DNA of 7,092 nucleotides from an uncultured Candidatus Melainabacteria bacterium (GCA_937927525.1 CALBDR010000445.1:1-7092), one strand, 5' to 3'; positions 1 to 5,329 are shown, numbered from the stretch's first letter. Made by a program: numbers and translations. The notes: a model not told the origin generated them from the letters alone.

Positions 1-581
1 ACATAGTATTTTATAAAGGAAACATCAGGATTAAAATATTCTTTTGTTGATAGAAATGTTTTTGGCATAGCTTTTACAATCGATGGATTGTTGTAAGGCA
101 TAGGATACCATTTTCTGTTTTTAACCGCTACCCAATAACCAAATAAATATGAATTAGCTTGCTTTATATATGAATCAACATTGATGAACGTAAAGTCAAA
201 TTTTTTGAACTTTTTAATTGCTCTTTTTTCACAATCTAACTCAAGCTCTATAATACGCTTAACACATTCTACAATTTTAGCAGTCGACGTTTTTTTGCCA
301 TTAAGCCATTCATCAAATGTTGTTAAATCAGAATCTGCAACACTCCACAATTTATACTTTTGAATAAACTGATCGAGATGACAAGATTCATGAACCAGTA
401 CGTCGAGCCAGTCTTTTTTGTTAGCAGCTACAACTAGTTCTTTTTCATCAAAATATCCTGAACATTTTAGTCCATCTGCCATAACATAAGGCATTGGAAC
501 TAAATGAAATCCAATATTATGTTTTATGCACTTATTGACTACGGAGGAAATAAAAGTGCTTATCTTTTGATTTTTAGTCAT
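1..581 (-). CDS. Phage zinc metallopeptidase-like protein (HExxH), C-terminus cut by window edge
   Basis: Reading the minus strand from the ATG at 581-579 gives 193 uninterrupted codons to the window edge, so the 3' end is missing. Residues 64-68 read HESCH, a zincin HExxH signature in a helix-like context (DVLVHESCHLDQF). About 45 residues on, ELELDCEKRA (near 112-121) offers glutamates (114, 118) for a third zinc ligand, as in gluzincin-type peptidases. There is no signal peptide or membrane segment, so it should act in the cytoplasm. A Trp/Tyr-rich stretch near residues 150-165 (YLFGYWVAVKNRKWY) follows. The family is inferred from the motif spacing; the substrate is unknown. The gene is divergent from the one at 664, with an 82-bp spacer carrying a promoter for each. 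No Shine-Dalgarno is visible; the start is the first ATG after a good promoter. The zinc-site reading is fairly secure, the biological role is not. Confidence 0.72.
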   Translation of the reverse strand, partial: MTKNQKISTFISSVVNKCIKHNIGFHLVPMPYVMADGLKCSGYFDEKELVVAANKKDWLDVLVHESCHLDQFIQKYKLWSVADSDLTTFDEWLNGKKTSTAKIVECVKRIIELELDCEKRAIKKFKKFDFTFINVDSYIKQANSYLFGYWVAVKNRKWYPMPYNNPSIVKAMPKTFLSTKEYFNPDVSFIKYY

Positions 582-588
582 TTAATAA

Positions 589-617
589 ATCATAGTATAT
601 ATGTTAGGACAATTCAA
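589..617 (-). promoter_or_regulatory. Sigma70-like promoter for the metallopeptidase gene
   Basis: On the minus strand, -35 TTGAAT (617-612) and -10 TATGAT (594-589) are separated by exactly 17 bp. Only 7 nt lie between the -10 box and the ATG at 581, so transcription would start at or next to the start codon, giving an almost leaderless mRNA. The match is 4/6 and 5/6 to consensus in A+T-rich DNA, so chance is possible. Confidence 0.45.
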
Positions 618-629
618 GCACTTTAAAGT

Positions 630-657
630 TTGACTTTCAATGTTTATATGATATTAT
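630..657 (+). promoter_or_regulatory. Sigma70-like promoter for the 664-1164 gene pair
   Basis: TTGACT (630-635) and TATTAT (652-657) are spaced by 16 bp, each 5/6 to consensus. The -10 box ends 6 nt before the ATG at 664, so the expected start of transcription coincides with the start codon. No Shine-Dalgarno lies in front of this ATG, which fits leaderless initiation. Confidence 0.5.
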
Positions 658-663
658 TGTGCT

Positions 664-972
664 ATGGAAAACACTGTCGAATCGCTCACTTTATTTGAGC
701 AAGCTCAACACAAAAAACAACAATATAATCAAGCTTTAGAGTTATTAGATCGCTTAGGAGCAGATATTGATTGGGCTTTAGATTTCTGCGATTATCAATC
801 AATCAAAGATATTTTGCTTCCGCTGAGTTATAATTTAAGTGAAGCTCATGATCAACTTGAAAATGAAGCAGATAGGTTTGAAGAAGCTATAGAAGAATAT
901 AGTTTAGAAAAAGCAGTTGTACTTGACAACTTAGACAAGTCTTCAGATTTATTCTATTTGTTGAATAAATAA
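664..972 (+). CDS. Small acidic, helical hypothetical protein (102 aa)
   Basis: I do not recognise a family. The 102-residue product is acidic, without signal peptide or membrane helix, and looks mostly alpha-helical. Residues about 10-35 (EQAQHKKQQYNQALELLDRL) and 58-85 (LSEAHDQLENEADRFEEAI) have heptad-like spacing of hydrophobics and could form a short helical hairpin or coiled coil. The ATG at 664 is preceded by a sigma70-like promoter and no Shine-Dalgarno. It is the first gene of a two-gene unit, the next starting 9 nt after its stop. Small acidic helical proteins of this kind are common in phage early regions, where some bind host proteins; that is only an analogy. The reading frame is convincing through its promoter and codon use. 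Confidence 0.7.
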   Translation: MENTVESLTLFEQAQHKKQQYNQALELLDRLGADIDWALDFCDYQSIKDILLPLSYNLSEAHDQLENEADRFEEAIEEYSLEKAVVLDNLDKSSDLFYLLNK

Positions 973-975
973 AGG
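971..975 (+). promoter_or_regulatory. Ribosome binding site of the 60-aa gene at 982
   Basis: AAAGG lies 6 nt before the ATG at 982. It is the only reasonable Shine-Dalgarno in front of any gene in the window, and this is a downstream gene of a two-gene unit. It supports the ATG at 982 over the second ATG at 991. Confidence 0.5.
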
Positions 976-981
976 TATAAA

Positions 982-1164
982 ATGAACTCAATGTATTCTC
1001 AAGATTTAAAAAAAATTGCAACGTCGTTGGTTGAGGTAATTACAAAAGAAGCAGCTTTTTTAGCAAAAGGAGCAAGTCCTACCAAACCAATATCCATTAA
1101 GAATATCAAAGACAAGTATCTTCAAACTTTAGTTGAAGAAATTAATAAGACTCTACCAAACTAA
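982..1164 (+). CDS. Small hypothetical protein (60 aa)
   Basis: No family recognised. The 60-aa product is lysine-rich and neutral to basic, with an amphipathic N-terminal half (SQDLKKIATSLVEVITKEA), a Ser/Pro/Thr linker around residues 30-36, and a second short helix ending VEEINKTLPN. It is co-directional with and 9 nt downstream of the 102-aa gene, so the two are probably co-transcribed. The start at 982 is supported by an AAAGG site. Its TAA stop (1162-1164) overlaps the TAG stop (1163-1161) of the convergent gene by two bases, and a 7-bp hairpin sits on this junction. Confidence 0.62.
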   Translation: MNSMYSQDLKKIATSLVEVITKEAAFLAKGASPTKPISIKNIKDKYLQTLVEEINKTLPN

Positions 1165-1178
1165 CTTTTTGAGTTAGT
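1160..1178. terminator. Hairpin at the convergent junction of 982-1164 and 1161-1523
   Basis: A perfect 7-bp inverted repeat, ACTAACT (1160-1166) and AGTTAGT (1172-1178), encloses the loop TTTTG and overlaps both stop codons. On neither strand is it followed by a strong U-tract, so it may be a weak bidirectional terminator or a 3'-end stabiliser. Confidence 0.35.
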
Positions 1179-1523
1179 GTTAATGAGCTGTTGTACGTAG
1201 TCCAGCCATTCAAGCTTAACAATATATGTCCATGTGATGTTTGGCATTAAATAATCCCACCATTCATTATCTTCTCCCAATACCAAAAAAACGAAATTAT
1301 CGTCACTAGATACAATTCCAATTTTTTCAGAATATATAACATTATATTTTTTAATTTTTTCTGTTACTGGCTTGTTATTTTGTTGACATTCAGCAACTTG
1401 TATAAGCGAAACTAAGCTCGTTGCTTCTTTAAGATTTGAAGCCTTTATTTCTTCAATATCAATCACATTAGATATATCGTTAAGATTAGTTGTTATGCAT
1501 TTAAATTGGTGTTGTTTTTTCAT
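1161..1523 (-). CDS. Hypothetical protein (120 aa)
   Basis: I do not recognise this 120-aa protein. It starts with a basic segment (MKKQHQFK), has a helical middle rich in Ile/Leu/Glu (about 20-45), then a strand-rich part with alternating hydrophobics (YNVIYSEKIGIVSSDDNFVFLVLG, about 60-83), and ends with an aromatic-rich stretch containing DNEWWDY and ITWTYIVKLEWLDYV. The pattern suggests a small alpha/beta protein; the tryptophan cluster may be a core or a binding face. No signal peptide or membrane helix. It is a single-gene unit, divergent from the 72-aa gene (53-bp spacer) and convergent with the 60-aa gene. The start is ATG at 1523-1521, preceded by TTA and no Shine-Dalgarno. Confidence 0.62.
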   Translation of the reverse strand: MKKQHQFKCITTNLNDISNVIDIEEIKASNLKEATSLVSLIQVAECQQNNKPVTEKIKKYNVIYSEKIGIVSSDDNFVFLVLGEDNEWWDYLMPNITWTYIVKLEWLDYVQQLINTNSKS

Positions 1524-1539
1524 TAATGGTAAAAAGATG

Positions 1540-1566
1540 TTGACAGAATAATATAAGCTTTATAAA
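1540..1566 (+). promoter_or_regulatory. Promoter candidate for the 72-aa gene
   Basis: A perfect TTGACA (1540-1545) is followed after 15 bp by TATAAA (1561-1566); 17-bp spacing gives the poorer TAAATT. The -10 box ends 10 nt before the ATG at 1577, so the 5' leader would be only a few bases, and there is no Shine-Dalgarno. The short spacing weakens the call. Confidence 0.4.
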
Positions 1567-1576
1567 TTAATTTAAT

Positions 1577-1795
1577 ATGAACAACGACGAAACTCTACAA
1601 AATAATTCCGCAAATCAAATTTTAGCAGCTAAAGAACAAATTCAAAAGATTCTTACTGAACATAATGTTGCATTAATTCCAACTATTATTCATCAAGGTG
1701 ATCAGACTTTTAGTCGGATTGATATTGTTCCAAGACAGCCAGCTCCACAGGCTGTTGCTCCAGCAGCTGAGCCAATCGAAGAAATAAAAGAATAG
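1577..1795 (+). CDS. Small phage protein with Pro/Ala-rich acidic tail (72 aa)
   Basis: The 72-aa product has an N-terminal helix (about 10-30, NQILAAKEQIQKILTEHNV), a short beta-type segment ALIPTIIHQGDQTFSRIDIVP (about 32-52) and a Pro/Ala-rich tail ending EPIEEIKE. The arrangement of a helix, then V-x-L-x-P, then S-x-I-x-I-V-P resembles small orphan proteins I have seen in tailed phages, but I know no function. No signal peptide or membrane segment. It stands alone between two minus-strand genes with its own promoter candidate. Its TAG stop lies in a hairpin shared with the convergent 55-aa gene. Confidence 0.62.
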   Translation: MNNDETLQNNSANQILAAKEQIQKILTEHNVALIPTIIHQGDQTFSRIDIVPRQPAPQAVAPAAEPIEEIKE

Positions 1796-1806
1796 TTTTT
1801 ATTCTT
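1788..1806. terminator. Hairpin at the convergent junction of 1577-1795 and 1799-1966
   Basis: AAGAATA (1788-1794) and TATTCTT (1800-1806) form a perfect 7-bp A/T-rich stem with the loop GTTTT, spanning both stop codons. It is weak thermodynamically but is placed like the hairpin at 1160-1178, the other convergent junction. Confidence 0.3.
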
Positions 1807-1966
1807 CTTCCCAATTTTCTTTTGAACGTGTCGGTTTGACGTTCTCAGACAATTTTTTCTTAGAGATTACTGGATAGTAAACGTCACGTATTTCTTTCTT
1901 TGAAAGAAACGGGAAAATTTCATTTACAATATAATACTTGTTATGTGTTGGAAATGTACCGTGCAT
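1799..1966 (-). CDS. Small hypothetical protein (55 aa), last gene of the glycosyltransferase cassette
   Basis: An open frame extends upstream to a TTG at 2026, which would overlap the preceding gene by 41 nt. The ATG at 1966-1964 lies 19 nt after that gene's stop and is the more natural start, giving 55 residues. The product begins MHGTFPTHNKYYIVNEIF, continues with a Phe-rich segment and a charged helix (SKKEIRDVYYPVISKKK), and ends with a highly charged tail, ENWEEE. No family recognised. It is co-directional with the two glycosyltransferase-like genes and probably shares their transcript. The short length makes it less certain than its neighbours. Confidence 0.45.
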   Translation of the reverse strand: MHGTFPTHNKYYIVNEIFPFLSKKEIRDVYYPVISKKKLSENVKPTRSKENWEEE

Positions 1967-1985
1967 GTCAAGAATTATACCTAAT

Positions 1986-2873
1986 TTATTGTATCTTACA
2001 ACAATTTGTATAAAAATATTTCTCAATAATTTTTAAAAACGTTTCAGATCCAAAACAGGTTTGAATAGTAGTTTTTAATTCGTCACCCCACAAATGAAAC
2101 ATTTTTAACTTTTTAAAATCACTAATGAAATCGTCCAACGAGTCTTTGGTCCCTGTTATTGTAGGAAATTCAATTAAATTTTGTTCATGCATTAATATAT
2201 GTATAAAAATTACTTGTTCTAATAGCAAAGCTAAATACCAAGGCATCACACCAGCTGCTTTATAGACCTTTAAAAAATGTTTTTCTGTATATTCAATAAA
2301 CTCTCGTTGGTGGTTTAGTAAAACCGATAGAGTTTTTCTAGCTGCTTTATTGATACTATTAAAATCTTTTCCTCCAAACACACTACAGTTATAAGAGTAT
2401 AAATAATCCACATTCGAAATTTCAGGAACGCAATGCTCTATTAACTTTGCAAAAGGCTTGGATAAGGTTTTTGTCCATTTTTCTTTCGCAAAAGAAAAAA
2501 ACGGCCAATTGTTATACCATTTTACAAAATCTTCAAATAAAAAAACATCAAAATCTATATGAACAAATGGTTTTCTGGTTTGGGAATAAGCGTAGATCTT
2601 TCCAACACTCCAGAAATGAGGTGATATGCGTTTGAGCAAACTAGGTTTAATAATTTTAACTGTGTCATATGGTAAGTGCTTTAAGAAATTTGCTGATTCT
2701 TCATCTACATATAATATAGTTTCATAACCATGACGCTGGACAAATTTTAATGACAATTCCGCTTTTTGTAAAACTAAATTAAGAGTCTTTTCGCTGCTCA
2801 TCCAATTATACACAGTATGTGTTTTTGGAAATTGGACGTGACTAAAAATGATTACAGGTTTATTGTTTGTCAT
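1986..2873 (-). CDS. GT-A-like glycosyltransferase family protein, paralogue 2 (295 aa)
   Basis: The 295-aa product aligns along its length with the neighbour at 2860-3708. Shared landmarks are FWSVGK (residues 87-92), HIDFDVF (105-111, containing the metal-binding-type DxD at 107-109), SYN...FGGKDF (160-171), LEQV (219-222) and FHLWG near 259-263. The pattern 'GK-x-YAY ... PF-x-HIDxDVFL' is what I associate with the DUF6734-type, nucleotide-sugar-transferase-like proteins of Bacteroidota. In GT-A enzymes the DxD holds Mn2+ and the nucleotide diphosphate. No signal peptide or membrane helix, so it is cytoplasmic. Donor and acceptor are unknown: modified phage DNA, virion protein or host glycan are all possible. 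Its ATG at 2873 lies inside the upstream gene (14-nt overlap), and the start is supported because the first strand (KPVIIFSHVQF) matches the paralogue's N-terminus. The enzymatic class is an inference from motifs. Confidence 0.72.
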   Translation of the reverse strand: MTNNKPVIIFSHVQFPKTHTVYNWMSSEKTLNLVLQKAELSLKFVQRHGYETILYVDEESANFLKHLPYDTVKIIKPSLLKRISPHFWSVGKIYAYSQTRKPFVHIDFDVFLFEDFVKWYNNWPFFSFAKEKWTKTLSKPFAKLIEHCVPEISNVDYLYSYNCSVFGGKDFNSINKAARKTLSVLLNHQREFIEYTEKHFLKVYKAAGVMPWYLALLLEQVIFIHILMHEQNLIEFPTITGTKDSLDDFISDFKKLKMFHLWGDELKTTIQTCFGSETFLKIIEKYFYTNCCKIQ

Positions 2874-3708
2874 ACAAATAATAGCTTTCTAACATCTTTA
2901 AAAAAAGATCTTCACCAAAGGCTAATTCGAAGTTTTTCTTAACAACATTACACCACAAATGAAAGATCCCGAGTTTTTTAAATTCTTCGTATACATGAGG
3001 AATATTCTTTATATTTTGTTTAGGTATCCATGTTGGAACCTCCTCTAGTTGTATTTTAAATCTAATTAAACTGCTACTCAATACTTGCTCCAATCGAACA
3101 GCCGTATCCCAATCAATGTTACTACCGTTTAATTTTTTGTACTTAGCATTGTAAATTTCAGAAACTTCTTTTAAAGCTTTGTGGTGAGTTTTAGAAAATT
3201 CTAAAATTTCTGTAAAAGTTTCAGTTATAGCTAAAAAATCTTGACCTCCAAATATACCAAAATTATACGAATGTACTCGTTCGTCATTAGCCAAAAATGG
3301 GAAGTGTTCTTCTAAAAATTCTTGATCAGTCTCATAAAATTTTGGATTGAGCCATGGTTCACTATGCAAACACATAAACGGTTCCTTTTCAATTTCAAGA
3401 ATTTTATCTTTAAACATAAAAAGATCAAAGTCTACATGGTAAAATGGTTCGTTAACCTTGCTTGCTGCTATAAGCTTGCCAGCACTCCAAAATGGTTTGT
3501 ATATATCTTTAAAATCTTTTTCGTCAAAATCTCTTACTTCATCATATGGTATATGTTCAAATTTAAAAGCAAGGTCTTTGTGTGTATATAACAGTGATCT
3601 GAAATTATGTTTTCGAATAAATTTGTGCGATAATGTTGCATGCTTTATAACCTTGTCAATATTATCTTTATGTTTAACACCAGGCCAAAAACTTTGCACG
3701 ATTAGCAT
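2860..3708 (-). CDS. GT-A-like glycosyltransferase family protein, paralogue 1 (282 aa)
   Basis: The 282-aa product starts MLIVQSFWPG, a first beta strand typical of this family, followed by a helix ending KFIRKHNF and a second strand SLLYT, as in a Rossmann-like donor-binding fold. FWSAGK is at 73-78, HVDFDLF at 91-97 (DxD at 93-95), SYNFGIFGGQDF at 147-158, AVRLEQVL at 203-210 and FHLW at 249-252. All are shared with the downstream paralogue, though most of the rest has diverged. DxD-type GT-A enzymes transfer sugars from nucleotide-sugars; which sugar and acceptor cannot be read here. It begins 35 nt after the stop of the papain-fold-like gene and overlaps the next gene by 14 nt, indicating one translationally coupled unit. 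No Shine-Dalgarno precedes the ATG (the context is A-rich). No membrane segment is seen. Confidence 0.74.
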   Translation of the reverse strand: MLIVQSFWPGVKHKDNIDKVIKHATLSHKFIRKHNFRSLLYTHKDLAFKFEHIPYDEVRDFDEKDFKDIYKPFWSAGKLIAASKVNEPFYHVDFDLFMFKDKILEIEKEPFMCLHSEPWLNPKFYETDQEFLEEHFPFLANDERVHSYNFGIFGGQDFLAITETFTEILEFSKTHHKALKEVSEIYNAKYKKLNGSNIDWDTAVRLEQVLSSSLIRFKIQLEEVPTWIPKQNIKNIPHVYEEFKKLGIFHLWCNVVKKNFELAFGEDLFLKMLESYYLYDKQ

Positions 3709-3743
3709 ATTTTTAATTATTGGTGTTACTGGATATTTGATTA

Positions 3744-4154
3744 TTATTTCGTGTCAGTTATTTTATCGTTAGATAGATTACCAATGAATTGCCAAGCTTC
3801 TAAAATTCGTTCTAAAGGCTTGGGTTTAATTCGATCATAAACAATTCCATCAATAATAGCATATGCATGTCCCTTTTTCCTGACATAGTATCTTCCTGTT
3901 GGATATTTTTTGCAAAATTTTTGCACAGTTATAGCTGTTCGTTTAGTTTTTCTAAAACAGTTTCGACCAAACTTTTTGTTAGCAAACGCTATCAATTTCT
4001 GAGACCGAAATCCTTTGTTATCTTTTCTTCCAGCTTGCTTTGCTATATCAAAAGCTTTCAAGTAGGGTATATTTGCAACATGAGCTAGTGCCAATACAGT
4101 GCAATTTCGCTTGTGGGAATTGACACCTTCTAAGTTTGGAACATTGTTATCCAT
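3744..4154 (-). CDS. Small papain-fold-like (cysteine peptidase-like) phage protein (136 aa)
   Basis: The 136-aa product opens with HKRNCTVLALAHVANIPYLKAFDIAKQAGR (from residue 14), the N-terminal active-site helix pattern of small C39/papain-like phage proteins ('N/D-C-T-V-x-A-L-A'). It then has PTGRYYVRKKGHAYAIIDGIVYD (85-107), the usual strand with the catalytic histidine. Candidate triad: Cys18, His96 and Asp102 or Asp107. It is basic (many Lys/Arg) and compact; no signal peptide or membrane helix. I have seen this architecture repeatedly as an unnamed protein in tailed phages; whether it is an active peptidase, amidase or only a binding fold is not known to me. It heads the minus-strand cassette with the glycosyltransferase-like genes. 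Its promoter lies immediately downstream of the terminator hairpin at 4197-4219, so it is separately transcribed from the RadA-like gene. Confidence 0.66.
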   Translation of the reverse strand: MDNNVPNLEGVNSHKRNCTVLALAHVANIPYLKAFDIAKQAGRKDNKGFRSQKLIAFANKKFGRNCFRKTKRTAITVQKFCKKYPTGRYYVRKKGHAYAIIDGIVYDRIKPKPLERILEAWQFIGNLSNDKITDTK

Positions 4155-4160
4155 TGAAAT

Positions 4161-4189
4161 ATTTTATAAAAAGTTGGTTGGACAGTCAA
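4161..4189 (-). promoter_or_regulatory. Sigma70-like promoter of the 4154-1799 cassette
   Basis: Minus-strand TTGACT (4189-4184) and TAAAAT (4166-4161) are separated by 17 bp, each 5/6 to consensus; an overlapping TATAAA at 15-bp spacing also exists. The -10 ends 6 nt before the ATG at 4154, so the transcript would start at the start codon. The -35 lies 7 bp past the terminator stem, a tight terminator-then-promoter arrangement. Confidence 0.5.
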
Positions 4190-4196
4190 ACACAAA

Positions 4197-4219
4197 ACAG
4201 GGGCCTCTAGGGCCCCTGT
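4197..4219 (-). terminator. Rho-independent terminator after the RadA-like gene
   Basis: ACAGGGGCC (4197-4205) and GGCCCCTGT (4211-4219) form a perfect 9-bp G+C-rich stem with a 5-nt loop. On the minus strand it is followed at once by TTTTGTGTTT, a U-rich tail. It lies 88 bp beyond the TAA of the RadA-like gene and just upstream of the next promoter. Confidence 0.8.
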
Positions 4220-4220
4220 C

Positions 4221-4288
4221 GCAACTTAGAGTTGCTTTATGTGCTTCACACGCAAGAAAGGGTTGAGGGTCTGTCAGAGCAGACCCTC
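4221..4288. other. Tandem hairpins in the 4155-4306 non-coding spacer
   Basis: Next to the terminator, three more inverted repeats follow. GCAACT/AGTTGC (4221-4226 and 4230-4235) has a 3-nt loop, TGTG/CACA (4240-4243 and 4247-4250) a 3-nt loop, and GAGGGTCTG/CAGACCCTC (4265-4273 and 4280-4288) a perfect 9-bp stem with a 6-nt loop. On the minus strand the 9-bp stem is followed by AACCCTTTCTTG, a poor U-tract, so it may be a first, weaker terminator or part of a structured 3' UTR or small RNA. No tRNA cloverleaf can be drawn through it and no open frame runs across it. Confidence 0.55.
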
Positions 4289-4306
4289 GTGTCATGAATA
4301 ATTCTT

Positions 4307-5218
4307 TTATAAACGAGCCATGAACATTGCACTCGTTCCCCTACCTTCTTTAATCACTTTACCTTCATTAGCAAGCTCTCTCAAAATAACCTGAAGGTAA
4401 CCACTGGAAATTTTCGTAGCTTCAAAAAGCTGAGTGATGGTTTTCGACGTTCCTTTGAGTTGGTTAAACACAATTTCTTTTTTAGAGTTGTTTTTATTCT
4501 TGCTATGTTCCGCTGAAGCTTGTGTCTCAACCGCTTCAAAATCAAAACCAGTTTCAGTCATTGTGAAACTAACACAACCCGAAAACCCAAAACGGTTTTT
4601 TGTGATATCAACATCTCGAAGACCTGCGTCTTCTTTATTGCGTTCCATAATAATGTTAGTGTCGACACTATGAGGAAGCAACGTACCACCTTTATAAGTT
4701 CCTGTTTTAGTGAAATGCATAATCGTTGCAATAACAATTTCATGTTCTTTTGCAGTTTGAACAATCTTTTCAGCGATATAAGCTTCTTTTTGACGACTGT
4801 TCATCCGTTTCTTTGTAGTTAAAGCTGGCAAAGAATCCAGGACAACAAAATCAAATTTATGCTTTTTGATCTCAGCACAGATCTCATCAATGCAAGTCAT
4901 GTTTGCAAGAGGAACACTGTAAACTTGCAATCGTTTAGAAGCAAAAGCTAGCTGTTCAATACCCTCTTCCCCAGAAATATAAGCAGTTTTTTTGCCAGAC
5001 CTTTCAAGCAATTCAAGAATTTGAATTAAGAACGAAGTCTTACCAGTTCCAGGTGCAGCAGCCATAGTGATTGTTTGGCCAGGCAAAAAACCTTCATTGC
5101 CAAAAATAGCATCGAGATCTTCTTTTCCCGTCTTGAAACGGCGGTTGTAAATATCAGGAATCTTAACTTCAGAAGCCCGAGTAAATTGTCGATTGACTGT
5201 GTTTGTTAGTACGTTCAT
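4307..5218 (-). CDS. RadA/Sms-like RecA-fold ATPase with C-terminal winged-helix-like domain
   Basis: From the ATG at 5218 the product has 303 residues. RFKTGKEDLDAIFG leads into Walker A, APGTGKT (about 55-61, Lys60). YISGEEG (about 80-86) matches the YVSGEES motif of RadA, and FDFVVLDS carries Walker B (Asp128). MHFTKTGTYKGG...HSVDT mirrors the RadA 'HVTKeG..AGP..LEHmVDt' segment, and KNRFG (207-211) is the diagnostic RadA motif. Bacterial RadA is a branch-migration helicase acting with RecA. Here the N-terminal zinc finger and the C-terminal Lon-like domain of cellular RadA are absent; instead the last 55 or so residues (TITQLFEATKISSGYLQVIL, then GKVIKEGRG) look like a winged helix-turn-helix. 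A TTG at 5341 would add 41 unmatched residues and lies inside a direct repeat, so I prefer 5218. The role is probably phage recombination or replication, inferred. Its terminator is at 4197-4219. Confidence 0.85.
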   Translation of the reverse strand: MNVLTNTVNRQFTRASEVKIPDIYNRRFKTGKEDLDAIFGNEGFLPGQTITMAAAPGTGKTSFLIQILELLERSGKKTAYISGEEGIEQLAFASKRLQVYSVPLANMTCIDEICAEIKKHKFDFVVLDSLPALTTKKRMNSRQKEAYIAEKIVQTAKEHEIVIATIMHFTKTGTYKGGTLLPHSVDTNIIMERNKEDAGLRDVDITKNRFGFSGCVSFTMTETGFDFEAVETQASAEHSKNKNNSKKEIVFNQLKGTSKTITQLFEATKISSGYLQVILRELANEGKVIKEGRGTSAMFMARL

Positions 5219-5247
5219 GACCCATATATCATCTGAAACAATAGTGG

Positions 5248-5262
5248 ACAGAGCAACTCTGT
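5248..5262. repeat. Perfect inverted repeat in the RadA-like gene leader
   Basis: ACAGAG (5248-5253) and CTCTGT (5257-5262) flank CAA, a 6-bp stem with a 3-nt loop. It ends 29 nt upstream of the ATG at 5218, so it would be a 5'-leader hairpin or a dyad operator if that start is right. If translation begins at TTG 5341 it would be coding. Confidence 0.4.
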
Positions 5263-5329
5263 TTTGAAATGTCAATTTGATCTTTAAGAATTGAATTATG
5301 TTTAACGAATGTTGTTTTTTTGTTTTATC

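Noticed and set aside
181..363. Plus-strand 60-codon open frame
   Set aside because: It lies antisense inside the metallopeptidase gene, whose HExxH motif and long uninterrupted frame are better supported; its protein has no recognisable features.
904..940. ACTTG/CAAGT inverted repeat within the 102-aa gene
   Set aside because: Only 5 bp with a 10-nt loop in coding sequence; expected by chance.
1967..2026. Longer form of the 55-aa gene starting at TTG 2026
   Set aside because: It needs a rare start and a 41-nt overlap with the preceding gene, while an ATG at 1966 sits in an ordinary position just after that gene's stop.
3322..3772. Plus-strand open frames antisense to the first glycosyltransferase-like gene and the cassette head
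   Set aside because: Both are shadows of genes with clear conserved motifs on the minus strand; their hydrophobic, Phe/Cys-rich translations are what antisense frames of A+T-rich genes give.
4197..4288. tRNA or CRISPR-like element
   Set aside because: The hairpins differ in sequence and spacing, with no repeated unit, and no acceptor stem, anticodon arm and T-arm arrangement with GTTCRA can be drawn.
4434..4822. Plus- and minus-strand open frames overlapping the RadA-like gene
   Set aside because: All fall within the well-supported RadA-like coding region in other frames and have no start signals of their own.
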